Source: Ewingella allii (GTDB lineage Bacteria > Pseudomonadota > Gammaproteobacteria > Enterobacterales > Enterobacteriaceae). Taken from it: a stretch of 64,000 nucleotides of DNA. Where the stretch lies: assembly GCF_044430645.1 (NCBI RefSeq), contig NZ_JAWUDN010000002.1, positions 1 through 64,000 of the forward strand. Direction: 5' to 3'. This document shows, one piece after another, positions 1 to 9,391 of this stretch. Made by a program: the position numbers and the translations under genes. Numbering within the stretch: the first letter of the stretch is position 1; the number at the start of each line of letters is the position of its first letter. Under the pieces are notes generated by a model. The model made no database searches. It saw only the letters and a program-made list of their open reading frames with translations, and was not told the origin of the DNA.

Positions 1-3000
1 CTGCCGCCGAAGTTTAAGCCGACGCCCACCGAGCCGCCGTGGCTCTCATTTTTACCGTCCAGCACCGAGGTGTTGGTAGCCGAAATCAGGTTCACGTCGC
101 GGTTGGCCATCAGGCCCATATCTTTGCCCGCCTGCAGCTGGCCGCCCTGCACGTTAATGTCGGTATCCGTGGCGCGGATGTTGAGGTTGTTCCCCGCCGT
201 CAGGGTGCTGCCCTGACTCTGGCTGTTGGTCTGGGTCTGCTCCGACTTGGACGACTGGCTGCCATAGGAGAGGTTGACGCCAAACAGGCTCTGCTGGTCC
301 TGGCCCTGCGCCTCGCCGAGCTGCGAGGCCTGATACGCCTGCACGCCACCGAGGGCTGACTTGATGCCATCCAGCGCGGCCAGACGCCCGCTGCTGGCGG
401 TGCTGGCGTCGTTGGCGCTGGACACCGCGCTGTTGATGGCGCTGCCTACCGCGCCGGACAGTGCCAGCGTCAGCCCGCTCTGTTTTTGCTCAACGGTGTG
501 GGTCTGCACGCTCTGGTTATCCGCCGCCAGAATGTTGACCTCTTTGCCCGTCAGATTGAGGTCTTTGCCCCCCAAGACATCCGAGCCTTTTACCGTCAGG
601 CCTTTGCCCGCGCTGAGGTTGACGTTGCCATGCGTACTGCCGACGGTGCTGCCCGCGCTGGTCTGGGTTCTGCCGTCATCGGTAATTTTGGTGCTCTGCT
701 TGCCATAGCTCACCCCAACGCCGCCCGTGCCGGACAGGCCGGTTTTCTTCTCTTCGCGCAGGTGCGTTTCCTGACGCGACTGGTCGGCGGCGGTGATGTT
801 GAGGTCGTTGCCCGCCAGCAGGTTCACGTCGCGAGTACCCGCCACTTTGCTGCCCTGCACCAGCAGGTTATTCCCCGCCTGCAGGGTGACGCTGTCGCCA
901 CTGATATTGCTGCCCAGCGCACTCTGGTTACGCACTTCGTCGTGCGTCTCCAGCGACATGCTGGAAAGCATGCCTTTGCTGCTCTGCTTGCTATGCTCGG
1001 TCAGATGATATGAGTCATTACCGGCGGTCAGGTTGATGTCGTTACCCGCCACCGCCGTGATGCTGTCTTTGGCGGTCACCGACGCGGCTTTGGCATTCAG
1101 GTCATACCCCGCGCTCAGGCCAAGGTTACCGCCGACGTTGATCTGCGTACCCACGTCTTGGTTCTGAGTCAGGTGACGATAGTTATCTTTGCCCCAGTCG
1201 CTGTTCTCAGTATGCATCGTATTGAGAGTCGCAAGGTTGAGGTCATTGCCCGCAATGATCTTGGTATGACTGTCCGCGCCGGTGTTGCTGATTTGCGCCG
1301 CCGTCAGGTTGATATTATTCAAGGCCTGCAGGCCAAGTTTACCTCCGTCGTTCTGCACATAGATACCCGCCGCGCGGTCGAGATATCGATTCGCATCGTT
1401 GCCCGCGAGGGTGCTGCTGACATTAATGTCGCGCCCGGCAATCGCCACCAGACTGTCGCCACCTTGCAGGGTGCCGCCGAGGTTGTTGATGTCGGTGCGA
1501 GCATTGATATTGACCTGATTCCCGCCGATAAAACCACCGTTGTTGAGCGTATCGGCATTAATCTGCGTCACTTCCCGGCCAAGAATTTTGCCGCTGTTGG
1601 TTAAGTCATTCTGGCTATTTAGCACTAGATTGTTACCTGAGAGCAGCGCCCCGCTGCCATCAAGATCGCCTTTTTTCACTCGCGCATAAACCTGCGGTAC
1701 CAGCACGCTTTGCACGGAGCCGTTCGGCAGCGTCACATCCTGCTTGACCAGCCACACCATATCGCTGGTCAGTAAGGCCATCTGTGCCGGAGTGAGCGCC
1801 ACGCCTAGCATCAGGTTGTACTGCTTCCCAAAAGCGATACCCGCGTCCATCAAGGCTTTGTACTGATCCGTATCGTTGTTATATCCCGCCAGATAACGCT
1901 GGCCGGTGAGGTCGGCAATTTGCTGGCGGATCAGCCGCTGTTCGTAGAAGCCGTCACCCAAACGCTTCAACATATGATCGGGATCTTGGCCAAGGGCATT
2001 CTGCATATAGTCACTGGCGAGCCACTGCTTCTGGTTGGTGAAGCGCGGGTCAGTCTCGATCAGGTAATGGCTGGTCACGTCGCCGTGCAGCTGGAACAGG
2101 CTGTTGTCCGGCAGCGTGAGGTCCGGGCTGGTGATGCGCACAACTGTGTCCAGATTATTCTTCGGCTGGATCTCAAATATCTGCCCGGCGGGAGGGTTGA
2201 TGGGCTGAAGCGTCGACCCATTATTCACCGCGCCCGCGCTGCCCGCCTGCTGATTAAGCGTCGATGTATCCCGCCCGGCAATGGTGGTGCCGCTGCCCGT
2301 TATCTGGGTATGCTCGGCATAGACCATTGCTTTTAAATCAACAGCTTGAATGATGACATCAGGGCTGTATTTATTGCTGTCCTTGCCTTGTGAGGTCTTG
2401 GTGCCACCAAAACGGCGTTTGGTTTTTTTCGCGTACCAGCGGGTCTGGGTTCCGACATCCGTAATGGTGCGCTCACCTGGCGTGCTGACGTTATTGGGAA
2501 CGTCGATTTGTCCACCCAAGGTGCCACCAGCCATCACGCGGCTATTAATGTTATTAAGCTGGTTGCTGTAGATAGTCAGATCACCCCCGGCGATGATTTG
2601 CCCCGGATCGCTCTGTTTTACCTGTGTTTCCTTGATGGTGCGCTGGTACTGGTATTCATAAAACTCATTGCTGCGCGAGCCATCGGGCATGATCGCATCA
2701 TGAACGTCGTACTTGTTTTTCCATGATGTATCAACGTCACTCCAGTCATAGCGTTGAGTCGAACCTTTTAACACCGCCTCGTGATGCGGCGAATCCTCTG
2801 TCACCACCACTTCCGTTTCGAAGTGATCGTTGAGATTGTTTATTTCGCCGATGTTCAACACCATGTTGCCCACCGACTCCAGCGTCGAGCTGTTGTTGTT
2901 GAACACTGACGCCTGACCGGTTGCCCGCCACTGGTCGTTTAGCTGCCCGCCCACGGCCACGTCGCCAGCGCTGAAAATCAGGCCATGGTCGCGGTTGTTG

Positions 3001-6000
3001 ATGGTCTGCGCGCCGATATCCAGACGATCGCGGGCGGCAATCGTCGCCGCGGTGCCGTTTTCCGCCAAATTATTGAGGGTGCCGGCCTGCAAGGCGATAT
3101 GGTCGCCATAGATGCGCCCGCTGCCAATATTGTTCAGCGTCGCCGACTGAATATGGGTCAAGTTGCCGTCGATAAGCCCACGGTTAGTGACGTCGCCCGA
3201 GGTCAGAATATGGTTCTGCGCGGCACTGATCTCCCCGGTTGCGCCATTGTTTACACTGGCGGCGTTGAGGTTGAGCGTGCCACCGGCTTTGATCAGCGCG
3301 CTGTTTTCCAGCCCCTGACCGATATTGAAATTCAGGTCGCCGTTAGCAATCACGTCGCCTTGGTTGTTGAACCCCTGAGCCAGATTCAGCGTCATCGCCC
3401 CTTGCGACAGCAGGCTGCCGTCGCCGGTCACTGACGAGGCCGATAATTGCAGGTTTTTACCGGCAATCAGCGTGCCGCCGGTGTTGCTCAGCGCCAGCCC
3501 ATTGCCAGCCAGCGTTAAGGTATCGGCGGAAGAGAGTAGGCCTTGGGCATTGTTTAGCGAGCCGGTATGGATATCCAGCAGGTCATTGGCGCGCAGCGCG
3601 CCTTGGGTGTTGTCGAGGTAGTCGCTGCTCAGGCGAACCGATTGGCCTTCAAGCCCGGTGTCCTGAGCTTTGGTATCACGGTTGGCGATCTGCGCGGCGT
3701 TTACGGTAGCCGTCGCGCCGCTGCGAATCAAACCGGCGGTATTATCCACCAGGCCGTTAAAGGCATTGATCAAGGCATTGCCCGCCGCCTGAAGTTTCCC
3801 GCCCCGGTTGTTCAGCCCGGCAATATCAAGTTGAGCATTTCCGCCTGCGGCAATATTACCCTGCGCGTTATTCAGCGCCTGCCCCTGCGTATTGATGCTG
3901 GCATCACCGCCGGTGCGGATCTGTCCGGCCTGATTAAGCAACGCACCGGTCAATAAATTCAGGTTTTTACCGGCGCTCAGGACGCCGTTGGTGTTATCAA
4001 CTGCCTGATTCCGGCTATTGAAACTTAAGTTATGGGCGGCCTGCACCAGCCCCTGCTGATTAGTGAATTGCCCGGTCGTCAGGTTCAGTTCACCGTCGCT
4101 TGCCAGCGTGCCGTTGAGATTGTTGAAATCAGCGGAGGTCAGCCGTAAATCGCCCGTTGCTGCGATAAACCCTTGCTGGTTGTCGAGTGAACCGCTGTTG
4201 ATCGACATCGGCCCACGGCTAACAATCCCGCGATTATCGCCACTATTGCGGTTACTTAAGGCTCCACCCTGAAGCTCAAGAGCCATACCGCCGCCCGACT
4301 GCACCAGCCCGCCGTCATTGTTTAGCCCGACGCTGGTCAACTGCATATCGCCAAGTGCTGCAATGTTCCCCTGCTGGTTACTCAGCGTGCCAGTATTGAG
4401 GGTAAGCGTTTGCCCCGCGCCGAGCTGCCCTTGCTGGTTATTCAGGCTGGCGGCTTTCAGGTCGAGATTGCCATTGCCCGCAATTTGCCCAGCCTGATTG
4501 TCCACGCCGTCAAACACCTTGAGCGTCATCGCGCCGCTGCCGGTCTGCAAGATTTTGCCTTCGCGGTTAGAGAGTCGATTAGCCGTCAGAGTGAATTGAT
4601 CGGCAGAGGTGATGCCGCCATCCAGCAGGACATCGCCGCTGTTAATGGTCAAATGACCGTTGGAGAGCATCTGGCCCTGCTCCCCTTGCAGACTGGCGCT
4701 TTCCAGTGACAGGTCGCCGTCGGCGGCGTGCAAGATTTTGCCGCCCTGATTGTTGATCTGCGAGGCTTTGATTTTGAGATCTTTGCCGTTGCTGGCAATG
4801 CTGCCGCCACGATTATTAAGGGAGCCTTGATGGGAGAGTTGCAGGGAATCACTGCCCAATTGCGAAATAGCGCCTTGCTGGTTAGAAAGGGAGCCCGCTC
4901 TGATATTTAGCTTATCACCGAGCAGCTTTCCACCGTCGTTATTGAGCATTTTGCCACTGCGCGCGGTCAACTGCTGTTGCGCCGCAACCTGCGCGCTGCC
5001 GGTCTGCAGATTGTCCTGCCCGGCGTCCAGAGTGACGTTATTGCCGCTGGTCGAGCTATGGCGCACATCGACGCCCTGCCCGCGAGCTGTCAGATCGCCG
5101 GAGGCCAAGTTTTGCCCCTGAGCTCGTAACTGCCCCGAGGCATCGAGGGTGAGATTGCTACTTCCTGCCAGCTTACCGTCCTGATTAACACCCGCCGCCA
5201 GCACGCTTCCCTGCTCGCTATTTAACGTCGCGCTTTTCGTTTGCAGATGGTTATTGGCGGTGATTGCGCCGCTATTGTGCAGATCGCCCGTCGCAATCAG
5301 GTTGGCATCGGCGCCGGAACGCACCGCGCCGCTGTTTTCCATCGCGCCGTTAGCAGCAATAGTGACGCCCGCCTGGCCGCTCATCTGCCCGCTGTTTTCA
5401 ATACGGCCATCGGCAGTGACCACCAGAGTGCCCGCCTGCGCGCCGATATTACCGGCGTTATGCACCCCGACGCCGTCTTCGGTGCCGATCAGGCGAATTT
5501 TATTGGCGTACATGCCGCCGAGCTGGGCGACGTCTACCGCCATCATCGGCCGTGGTGAACCGTCCGCGGCTTTTTTATCGATTTGCTGATGATCAACATC
5601 CACCTTGTTGCGGCCTGCCGTCACCTTGAGATCTTTCGCCACTAAGTTGGCGTTAATTTTCACCGAGCGGGCGATGATGTCCGTGTAATCCTGACGGCTG
5701 CTGTCCATTCCCGCGCCCTGGATCACGATTTCGCCCCGTTCAACATCAAACCCGGTGAGCTGGCCATTGTTGAGCTGAGCCTGCCCGGTGGTCATGGTGG
5801 CGCGATTAGCATTGATGAAGCCGCAGCCGTTACAGGTGATCCCCGCCGGGTTGGCGATCACGACCTGTGCCTGACGGCCTGCGACTTCGACATAGCCGTT
5901 AAGCTGGCTCGGGTCGCGCGAGTTGACCTCATTGAGGATCACTTTCGCCTCGCCGCGCGCCAGCCAAGGGTTCCCCTGCACCATACCGCCCTGCTGCGTC

Positions 6001-6386
6001 GCCACGTTATTTCGCGAGTTATTAAGGATCACCCCTTTTTGATCGACGTCGAACTGGCTGTAGGTGTTGCGGGAAACGCCCCCTTCGCTTGGAGTTTGAA
6101 TATTGACCTGCGGGGTGCCGTTGGCAGTGCTGACGATATTCGGCTGCTGGTTACTCGGCGCCTGACCATCGGCCACGATCCCCGCCTGAGCACTATTGAC
6201 CAGCACCACCGATCCAAAGAGCGCCAGCATGGCGCAGGACAGGCTGCTCAAGCGACATTGGCGTATAGCCGTCTTGCTGCGGCGCACGCGGCGTCCACCC
6301 TCTCGGCCTGCCGAAGCAATTTCCGCCACCACCATTAACAGGCCACGGGCTTTATTAAAAATGATGCGATAGAGATGTTTGTTCAT
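1..6386 (-). CDS. CdiA/FhaB-family two-partner secretion exoprotein (C-terminus beyond window)
   Basis: This frame is open from the ATG at 6386 to the window edge, about 2,128 codons, with no stop. It begins with an extended signal peptide region (residues 1-25, MNKHLYRIIFNKARG) and a hydrophobic core ending AQA near residue 68. A TPS haemagglutination-activity domain follows (about 70-310, with NPAGI and CNGC). Next are many roughly 20-residue beta-helix repeats with LNNxxG and GxLNLxxG patterns (about 300-1190). A non-repeat block (about 1350-1570) contains TDPRFTN, RLGDGFYEQRLI and LTGQRYL. A second repeat block (AGNDLNLTAG type) runs to the edge. This order matches CdiA proteins: TPS, FHA-1, receptor-binding region, FHA-2. 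The start has AGGA upstream and lies 17 nt after the transporter gene, so the two are co-transcribed. Any toxin domain and immunity gene lie outside the window, so CdiA versus plain adhesin cannot be decided here. Confidence 0.9.
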   Translation of the reverse strand, partial: MNKHLYRIIFNKARGLLMVVAEIASAGREGGRRVRRSKTAIRQCRLSSLSCAMLALFGSVVLVNSAQAGIVADGQAPSNQQPNIVSTANGTPQVNIQTPSEGGVSRNTYSQFDVDQKGVILNNSRNNVATQQGGMVQGNPWLARGEAKVILNEVNSRDPSQLNGYVEVAGRQAQVVIANPAGITCNGCGFINANRATMTTGQAQLNNGQLTGFDVERGEIVIQGAGMDSSRQDYTDIIARSVKINANLVAKDLKVTAGRNKVDVDHQQIDKKAADGSPRPMMAVDVAQLGGMYANKIRLIGTEDGVGVHNAGNIGAQAGTLVVTADGRIENSGQMSGQAGVTIAANGAMENSGAVRSGADANLIATGDLHNSGAITANNHLQTKSATLNSEQGSVLAAGVNQDGKLAGSSNLTLDASGQLRAQGQNLASGDLTARGQGVDVRHSSTSGNNVTLDAGQDNLQTGSAQVAAQQQLTARSGKMLNNDGGKLLGDKLNIRAGSLSNQQGAISQLGSDSLQLSHQGSLNNRGGSIASNGKDLKIKASQINNQGGKILHAADGDLSLESASLQGEQGQMLSNGHLTINSGDVLLDGGITSADQFTLTANRLSNREGKILQTGSGAMTLKVFDGVDNQAGQIAGNGNLDLKAASLNNQQGQLGAGQTLTLNTGTLSNQQGNIAALGDMQLTSVGLNNDGGLVQSGGGMALELQGGALSNRNSGDNRGIVSRGPMSINSGSLDNQQGFIAATGDLRLTSADFNNLNGTLASDGELNLTTGQFTNQQGLVQAAHNLSFNSRNQAVDNTNGVLSAGKNLNLLTGALLNQAGQIRTGGDASINTQGQALNNAQGNIAAGGNAQLDIAGLNNRGGKLQAAGNALINAFNGLVDNTAGLIRSGATATVNAAQIANRDTKAQDTGLEGQSVRLSSDYLDNTQGALRANDLLDIHTGSLNNAQGLLSSADTLTLAGNGLALSNTGGTLIAGKNLQLSASSVTGDGSLLSQGAMTLNLAQGFNNQGDVIANGDLNFNIGQGLENSALIKAGGTLNLNAASVNNGATGEISAAQNHILTSGDVTNRGLIDGNLTHIQSATLNNIGSGRIYGDHIALQAGTLNNLAENGTAATIAARDRLDIGAQTINNRDHGLIFSAGDVAVGGQLNDQWRATGQASVFNNNSSTLESVGNMVLNIGEINNLNDHFETEVVVTEDSPHHEAVLKGSTQRYDWSDVDTSWKNKYDVHDAIMPDGSRSNEFYEYQYQRTIKETQVKQSDPGQIIAGGDLTIYSNQLNNINSRVMAGGTLGGQIDVPNNVSTPGERTITDVGTQTRWYAKKTKRRFGGTKTSQGKDSNKYSPDVIIQAVDLKAMVYAEHTQITGSGTTIAGRDTSTLNQQAGSAGAVNNGSTLQPINPPAGQIFEIQPKNNLDTVVRITSPDLTLPDNSLFQLHGDVTSHYLIETDPRFTNQKQWLASDYMQNALGQDPDHMLKRLGDGFYEQRLIRQQIADLTGQRYLAGYNNDTDQYKALMDAGIAFGKQYNLMLGVALTPAQMALLTSDMVWLVKQDVTLPNGSVQSVLVPQVYARVKKGDLDGSGALLSGNNLVLNSQNDLTNSGKILGREVTQINADTLNNGGFIGGNQVNINARTDINNLGGTLQGGDSLVAIAGRDINVSSTLAGNDANRYLDRAAGIYVQNDGGKLGLQALNNINLTAAQISNTGADSHTKIIAGNDLNLATLNTMHTENSDWGKDNYRHLTQNQDVGTQINVGGNLGLSAGYDLNAKAASVTAKDSITAVAGNDINLTAGNDSYHLTEHSKQSSKGMLSSMSLETHDEVRNQSALGSNISGDSVTLQAGNNLLVQGSKVAGTRDVNLLAGNDLNITAADQSRQETHLREEKKTGLSGTGGVGVSYGKQSTKITDDGRTQTSAGSTVGSTHGNVNLSAGKGLTVKGSDVLGGKDLNLTGKEVNILAADNQSVQTHTVEQKQSGLTLALSGAVGSAINSAVSSANDASTASSGRLAALDGIKSALGGVQAYQASQLGEAQGQDQQSLFGVNLSYGSQSSKSEQTQTNSQSQGSTLTAGNNLNIRATDTDINVQGGQLQAGKDMGLMANRDVNLISATNTSVLDGKNESHGGSVGVGLNFGG

Positions 6387-6403
6387 GGCAGAGTGTCCTT
6401 ACC

Positions 6404-8116
6404 CTAATACGACCAGTTGAGGTTGAAGCCCAGCGAGACGGGATCCGTTGAGAAACCGTCAGGTTTGGAGAAAGGCACCGAGGCGAACAGGTCATAACCG
6501 ACCCTGAAAGCTCTGCCACGCACCCCAACTGCGCCGCCCGCTAAGTGATTGCCCACCAAATATTGCGTGCCGTTGCCGCCCACTTCGCCATAGTCCACCC
6601 CAAGATAAAGCTCCTGGGAAGGCAGCGGCGTCACCCATGCCAGGTCGTTACGCACAAACCAGCCGCGATCGGCATTCAGGGTGAGTTCACCGTCGAAGCC
6701 GCGTACCGTCCAGCGGTTACCGATAGCAAATTGATCCTGAGGCGTCAGGTGAGTGTCGGTGTACTGGCGCTGATACTGCACGTTGTAGCGAAATTTCTGA
6801 TTGGCGATGGCAAAAGGCACATCAAGCTGGGCGGAAAGCTGGACGATTTTGCTTAGCGCCGTCGCGTAGCCGCCATACTCTTCCGGCGCAGGCGTAGCGC
6901 CAAACCATCGGGTACCGCGCTGATAGCTAATGCCCGTGTCAAGGGTGGCTTGCGAAATATAGTGACGATGCTGTAAGCCCAAGCGCCACGCCGCCGTTTG
7001 CCTGCGCTGCACTTCGATTTCAGTATCATTGACGTAGTTTCTGGACTCGCGCGCCAGCACGTCATAGGTCAGCGTGGTCTTCTGGCTACCGTTGCGATGC
7101 AATATGCGGCTAACTTGGAAATCGAGATTTTTACTTTTACCGCGATAGCGATAATCGCTATTAAGCCCGGCGGTGGTCTGGTTGTATTCGTAACTATTGG
7201 CCGTCAGGCCAAACATCCAGTAGCCGAAAGGCACTGAATAGTGCCCGGTGACGTTGCCGGTGCTCTTGCCGCTTTTATGAGGCAGGCTGCTGGTGCCGGA
7301 GATATAGAACAGGTCGCTAAGGGCAAAGGGATTATCCAGCGATAAGGTCGCGGTGCCCTGATAGCGGCCGGTGCTGCGCGTGCCTGAGTCATCAAGGCCC
7401 GCCGCGACGCGCCACATTTTTTCCTGCTTCCAGCGCAGCGCAATATCACTTTCACCCGGCTGCTCGCCGGGAAGGATTTCCATGTCAGCCTGCACCGTCG
7501 GCAGGCGCTGCAGATTCTCTAAGCCCTGCTCGATATCGCGTAAATCTAATAGCTGATCTTGATGGGCAGGAAATGCGCTGTAGAGCGTGACGTAATGGTC
7601 GCTGTCTGGCGTTAATTTCACCTGACGGGTCTTGCCGGACACCACTACCAGCTGCAGCACGCCGCTTTTCAGATCCTGCGACGGAGCCAGCACGCGGGTG
7701 GTGATATACCCGTGATCCACTAACCTGTTCTGCAGAGTACTCATCAACAGGTTGATGCCTTTCCCCCCCAAGCATTTGCCTACGGCTTGATTGCTGATGT
7801 GCTGTAGCGGCAGCCAATGCGGCAAGGCCTCGGTACCACTCAGCCGGACTTGGGAGAGGGTAAAACACGGGGTTTCCTGCGGAAAATTGATGCGGCCAAA
7901 ACTGCTGGGAGGGGGAGAAAGACGGACATCTGGTGCCTGGGGGGTCAGGCTCTGCTGCAGAGCGCGTTGCTGCTCCTGCTGATGAATAAATTGTTGACCC
8001 CCTGCTTCACTAAAAGGAGCGAGGCCAGTAAGAGGCTCAGCATAGCTGCTGGCAATAAATAGACTGAGGGAAATAATCAGCGACTGGCAGGCAATATTTA
8101 TAGCGGGGCTGCGCAC
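6404..8116 (-). CDS. CdiB/FhaC/ShlB-type outer-membrane transporter of the two-partner secretion system
   Basis: The 570-residue protein has a signal peptide (residues 1-26, ending SSYA) and a Gln-rich N-terminal segment. Two POTRA domains follow in roughly residues 70-240, then a 16-strand beta-barrel ending in an aromatic residue (LNWSY). Family motifs are visible: VRGF (loop L6 motif, in TVRGFDGE) and GVDYGEV near the C-terminus. Length is typical for the FhaC/ShlB family. It exports the large exoprotein encoded 17 nt downstream by recognising its TPS domain. The start is GTG, with AAGGAT about nine bases upstream. The transporter-first order is that of enterobacterial cdiBAI loci, but the immunity gene is not in view. 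Confidence 0.93.
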   Translation of the reverse strand: MRSPAINIACQSLIISLSLFIASSYAEPLTGLAPFSEAGGQQFIHQQEQQRALQQSLTPQAPDVRLSPPPSSFGRINFPQETPCFTLSQVRLSGTEALPHWLPLQHISNQAVGKCLGGKGINLLMSTLQNRLVDHGYITTRVLAPSQDLKSGVLQLVVVSGKTRQVKLTPDSDHYVTLYSAFPAHQDQLLDLRDIEQGLENLQRLPTVQADMEILPGEQPGESDIALRWKQEKMWRVAAGLDDSGTRSTGRYQGTATLSLDNPFALSDLFYISGTSSLPHKSGKSTGNVTGHYSVPFGYWMFGLTANSYEYNQTTAGLNSDYRYRGKSKNLDFQVSRILHRNGSQKTTLTYDVLARESRNYVNDTEIEVQRRQTAAWRLGLQHRHYISQATLDTGISYQRGTRWFGATPAPEEYGGYATALSKIVQLSAQLDVPFAIANQKFRYNVQYQRQYTDTHLTPQDQFAIGNRWTVRGFDGELTLNADRGWFVRNDLAWVTPLPSQELYLGVDYGEVGGNGTQYLVGNHLAGGAVGVRGRAFRVGYDLFASVPFSKPDGFSTDPVSLGFNLNWSY

Positions 8117-8491
8117 GTAAAAACATCCTTATTATTAATCCATGGGTAAATCATCCTTAATCCAGCTACATTATGACCATGCGAAGTCAATTTACGATAT
8201 CTTTTATTTTCTTTATCAAAAGAAACAATCCAGAAAAGTTAGGAGAGAAATTAATGTTCAACTTATTGAAATCGTTAACATAAAAATCACAACCACTTGA
8301 TTTTAAATAACTAAAATCAAAAATAACAATGTAATTCTGGTTGAATACAAGCCTTACCAAGCCCGAAAAAAACCACTATCAATATATGCATCACCTTGAA
8401 TATATATATTGATCATTAATAAAGTTATTAAAATATTAACCCAGTCAGTTATTCATTGAAAAAATACATTCCCCTTAGTTCTCACTCACTA
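8117..8491. other. AT-rich spacer between csgC and the two-partner secretion operon
   Basis: This 375-bp stretch has no credible ORF and is far richer in A+T than its surroundings. It must contain the promoter of the leftward two-partner secretion operon and may take readthrough from csgBAC, since I see no hairpin plus T-run after csgC. Several TATATT-like tracts occur around 8396-8410, but no -35/-10 pair stands out. Such AT-rich DNA is a typical H-NS target; that is inference. Confidence 0.6.
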
Positions 8492-8821
8492 TTAACTATT
8501 ATTTGGCACAATGATTTGCCTCTCCAGCCTTAAGCCCTGACCATCGGTTAACGTGACCGTCACCTGGGTCCAATCCCCTTTTTGCATCGCGATGCGCATC
8601 TGCCCGAGAGAGAGGGTTTTGTTCGCGGCGAGGTTGATACTGCCCTGCTGGCGGCTGGTGCTCTGCCCCTGCTCGGCGCGATGTGAGACGGCCATGGAAA
8701 CCTGACAGGTGCAGTTTTGGCTCAGGGTCGCCATGGGCCGGACAATATAGACATCGGCCTCAGTTTGGGTGTCGAACCACAGTTGGTTCGACATGACGGC
8801 GGCAATCAACAATAGCTGCAT
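8492..8821 (-). CDS. csgC: Curli assembly protein CsgC
   Basis: This 109-residue periplasmic protein (E. coli CsgC is 110) has an N-terminal signal-like segment and the conserved CxC motif (CTCQV, about residue 38), with spacing like E. coli CsgC. CsgC is an immunoglobulin-like chaperone that stops CsgA forming amyloid in the periplasm. The gene is last in csgBAC, 81 bp after csgA, and its start has a strong GGAGGA site. Sequence divergence from E. coli is high, but position, size, CxC motif and the C-terminal TVTLTDGQGL segment agree. Confidence 0.93.
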   Translation of the reverse strand: MQLLLIAAVMSNQLWFDTQTEADVYIVRPMATLSQNCTCQVSMAVSHRAEQGQSTSRQQGSINLAANKTLSLGQMRIAMQKGDWTQVTVTLTDGQGLRLERQIIVPNNS

Positions 8822-8902
8822 TGTTCCTCCTTATATAAAGCATAACAGGGCATAGGCCCTGTTATGCGACGAACAAACTGCATGACAATAACGTCAGGGG
8901 AA

Positions 8903-9340
8903 TCAGTGCTGGCTAGCGTAAGCCTGATTGCCGGTACCGTACTGTTGGATATTCGCCAGACTGCCGTTGGCGTATTGATTCGACTGCGCGTAGTTACCCG
9001 TACCGTTTTGGCTGATTTGGGTAATGCTGCTGCTGGCGGCCTGCAACACGTTGGCGTTGTTCCAGTCACCGGCCTGGGAGACTTTTACCAGACTGTTGTT
9101 GCCCGTTTGGTTGCTGCCAACTTTGTTTTGTGAGCCGCGCTGGTCAATCGACGTCAGCGATTTAGAGACGCCGCTTTGGTTAGCCTGAGCACGGTTAGCC
9201 GTACCAGCCTGATAAATTTGAATTTCAGCGTTCCAGTTGGTGGTCTGAAATACTGGCAGAGAAGAGGTTGGAGGCGTTGTTGCCAATGCACTGCCACTGA
9301 TCACTAACGCAGATACTGCCACAATTTTTAAAAGATTCAT
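8903..9340 (-). CDS. csgA: Major curlin subunit CsgA
   Basis: The protein has 145 residues: a Sec signal peptide (about 1-20, ending SALA), a short N-terminal segment and five curlin repeats of about 22 residues. Each repeat carries the SxxxxxQxGxxNxAxxxQ pattern; the repeats begin AEIQIYQ, SLTSIDQ, SLVKVSQ, SITQISQ and SLANIQQ. It is secreted through CsgG and polymerises into the amyloid fibre after nucleation on CsgB. The segment between signal peptide and first repeat (TTPPTSSLPVFQTTNWN) is Pro/Thr/Ser-rich. It lacks the Gly-rich tract of the E. coli N22 secretion sequence. The gene lies 51 bp after csgB in the same operon. Confidence 0.95.
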   Translation of the reverse strand: MNLLKIVAVSALVISGSALATTPPTSSLPVFQTTNWNAEIQIYQAGTANRAQANQSGVSKSLTSIDQRGSQNKVGSNQTGNNSLVKVSQAGDWNNANVLQAASSSITQISQNGTGNYAQSNQYANGSLANIQQYGTGNQAYASQH

Positions 9341-9391
9341 GATGCTACCCCATTGGTTAAAGTTGGATGATCTTCATTTGAGACAAAGTGA

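Noticed and set aside
39..5589. Many plus-strand ORFs of 60-175 codons opposite the exoprotein gene
   Set aside because: They lie antisense to a continuous, well-recognised minus-strand frame, have no recognisable domains, and reflect its repeat composition.
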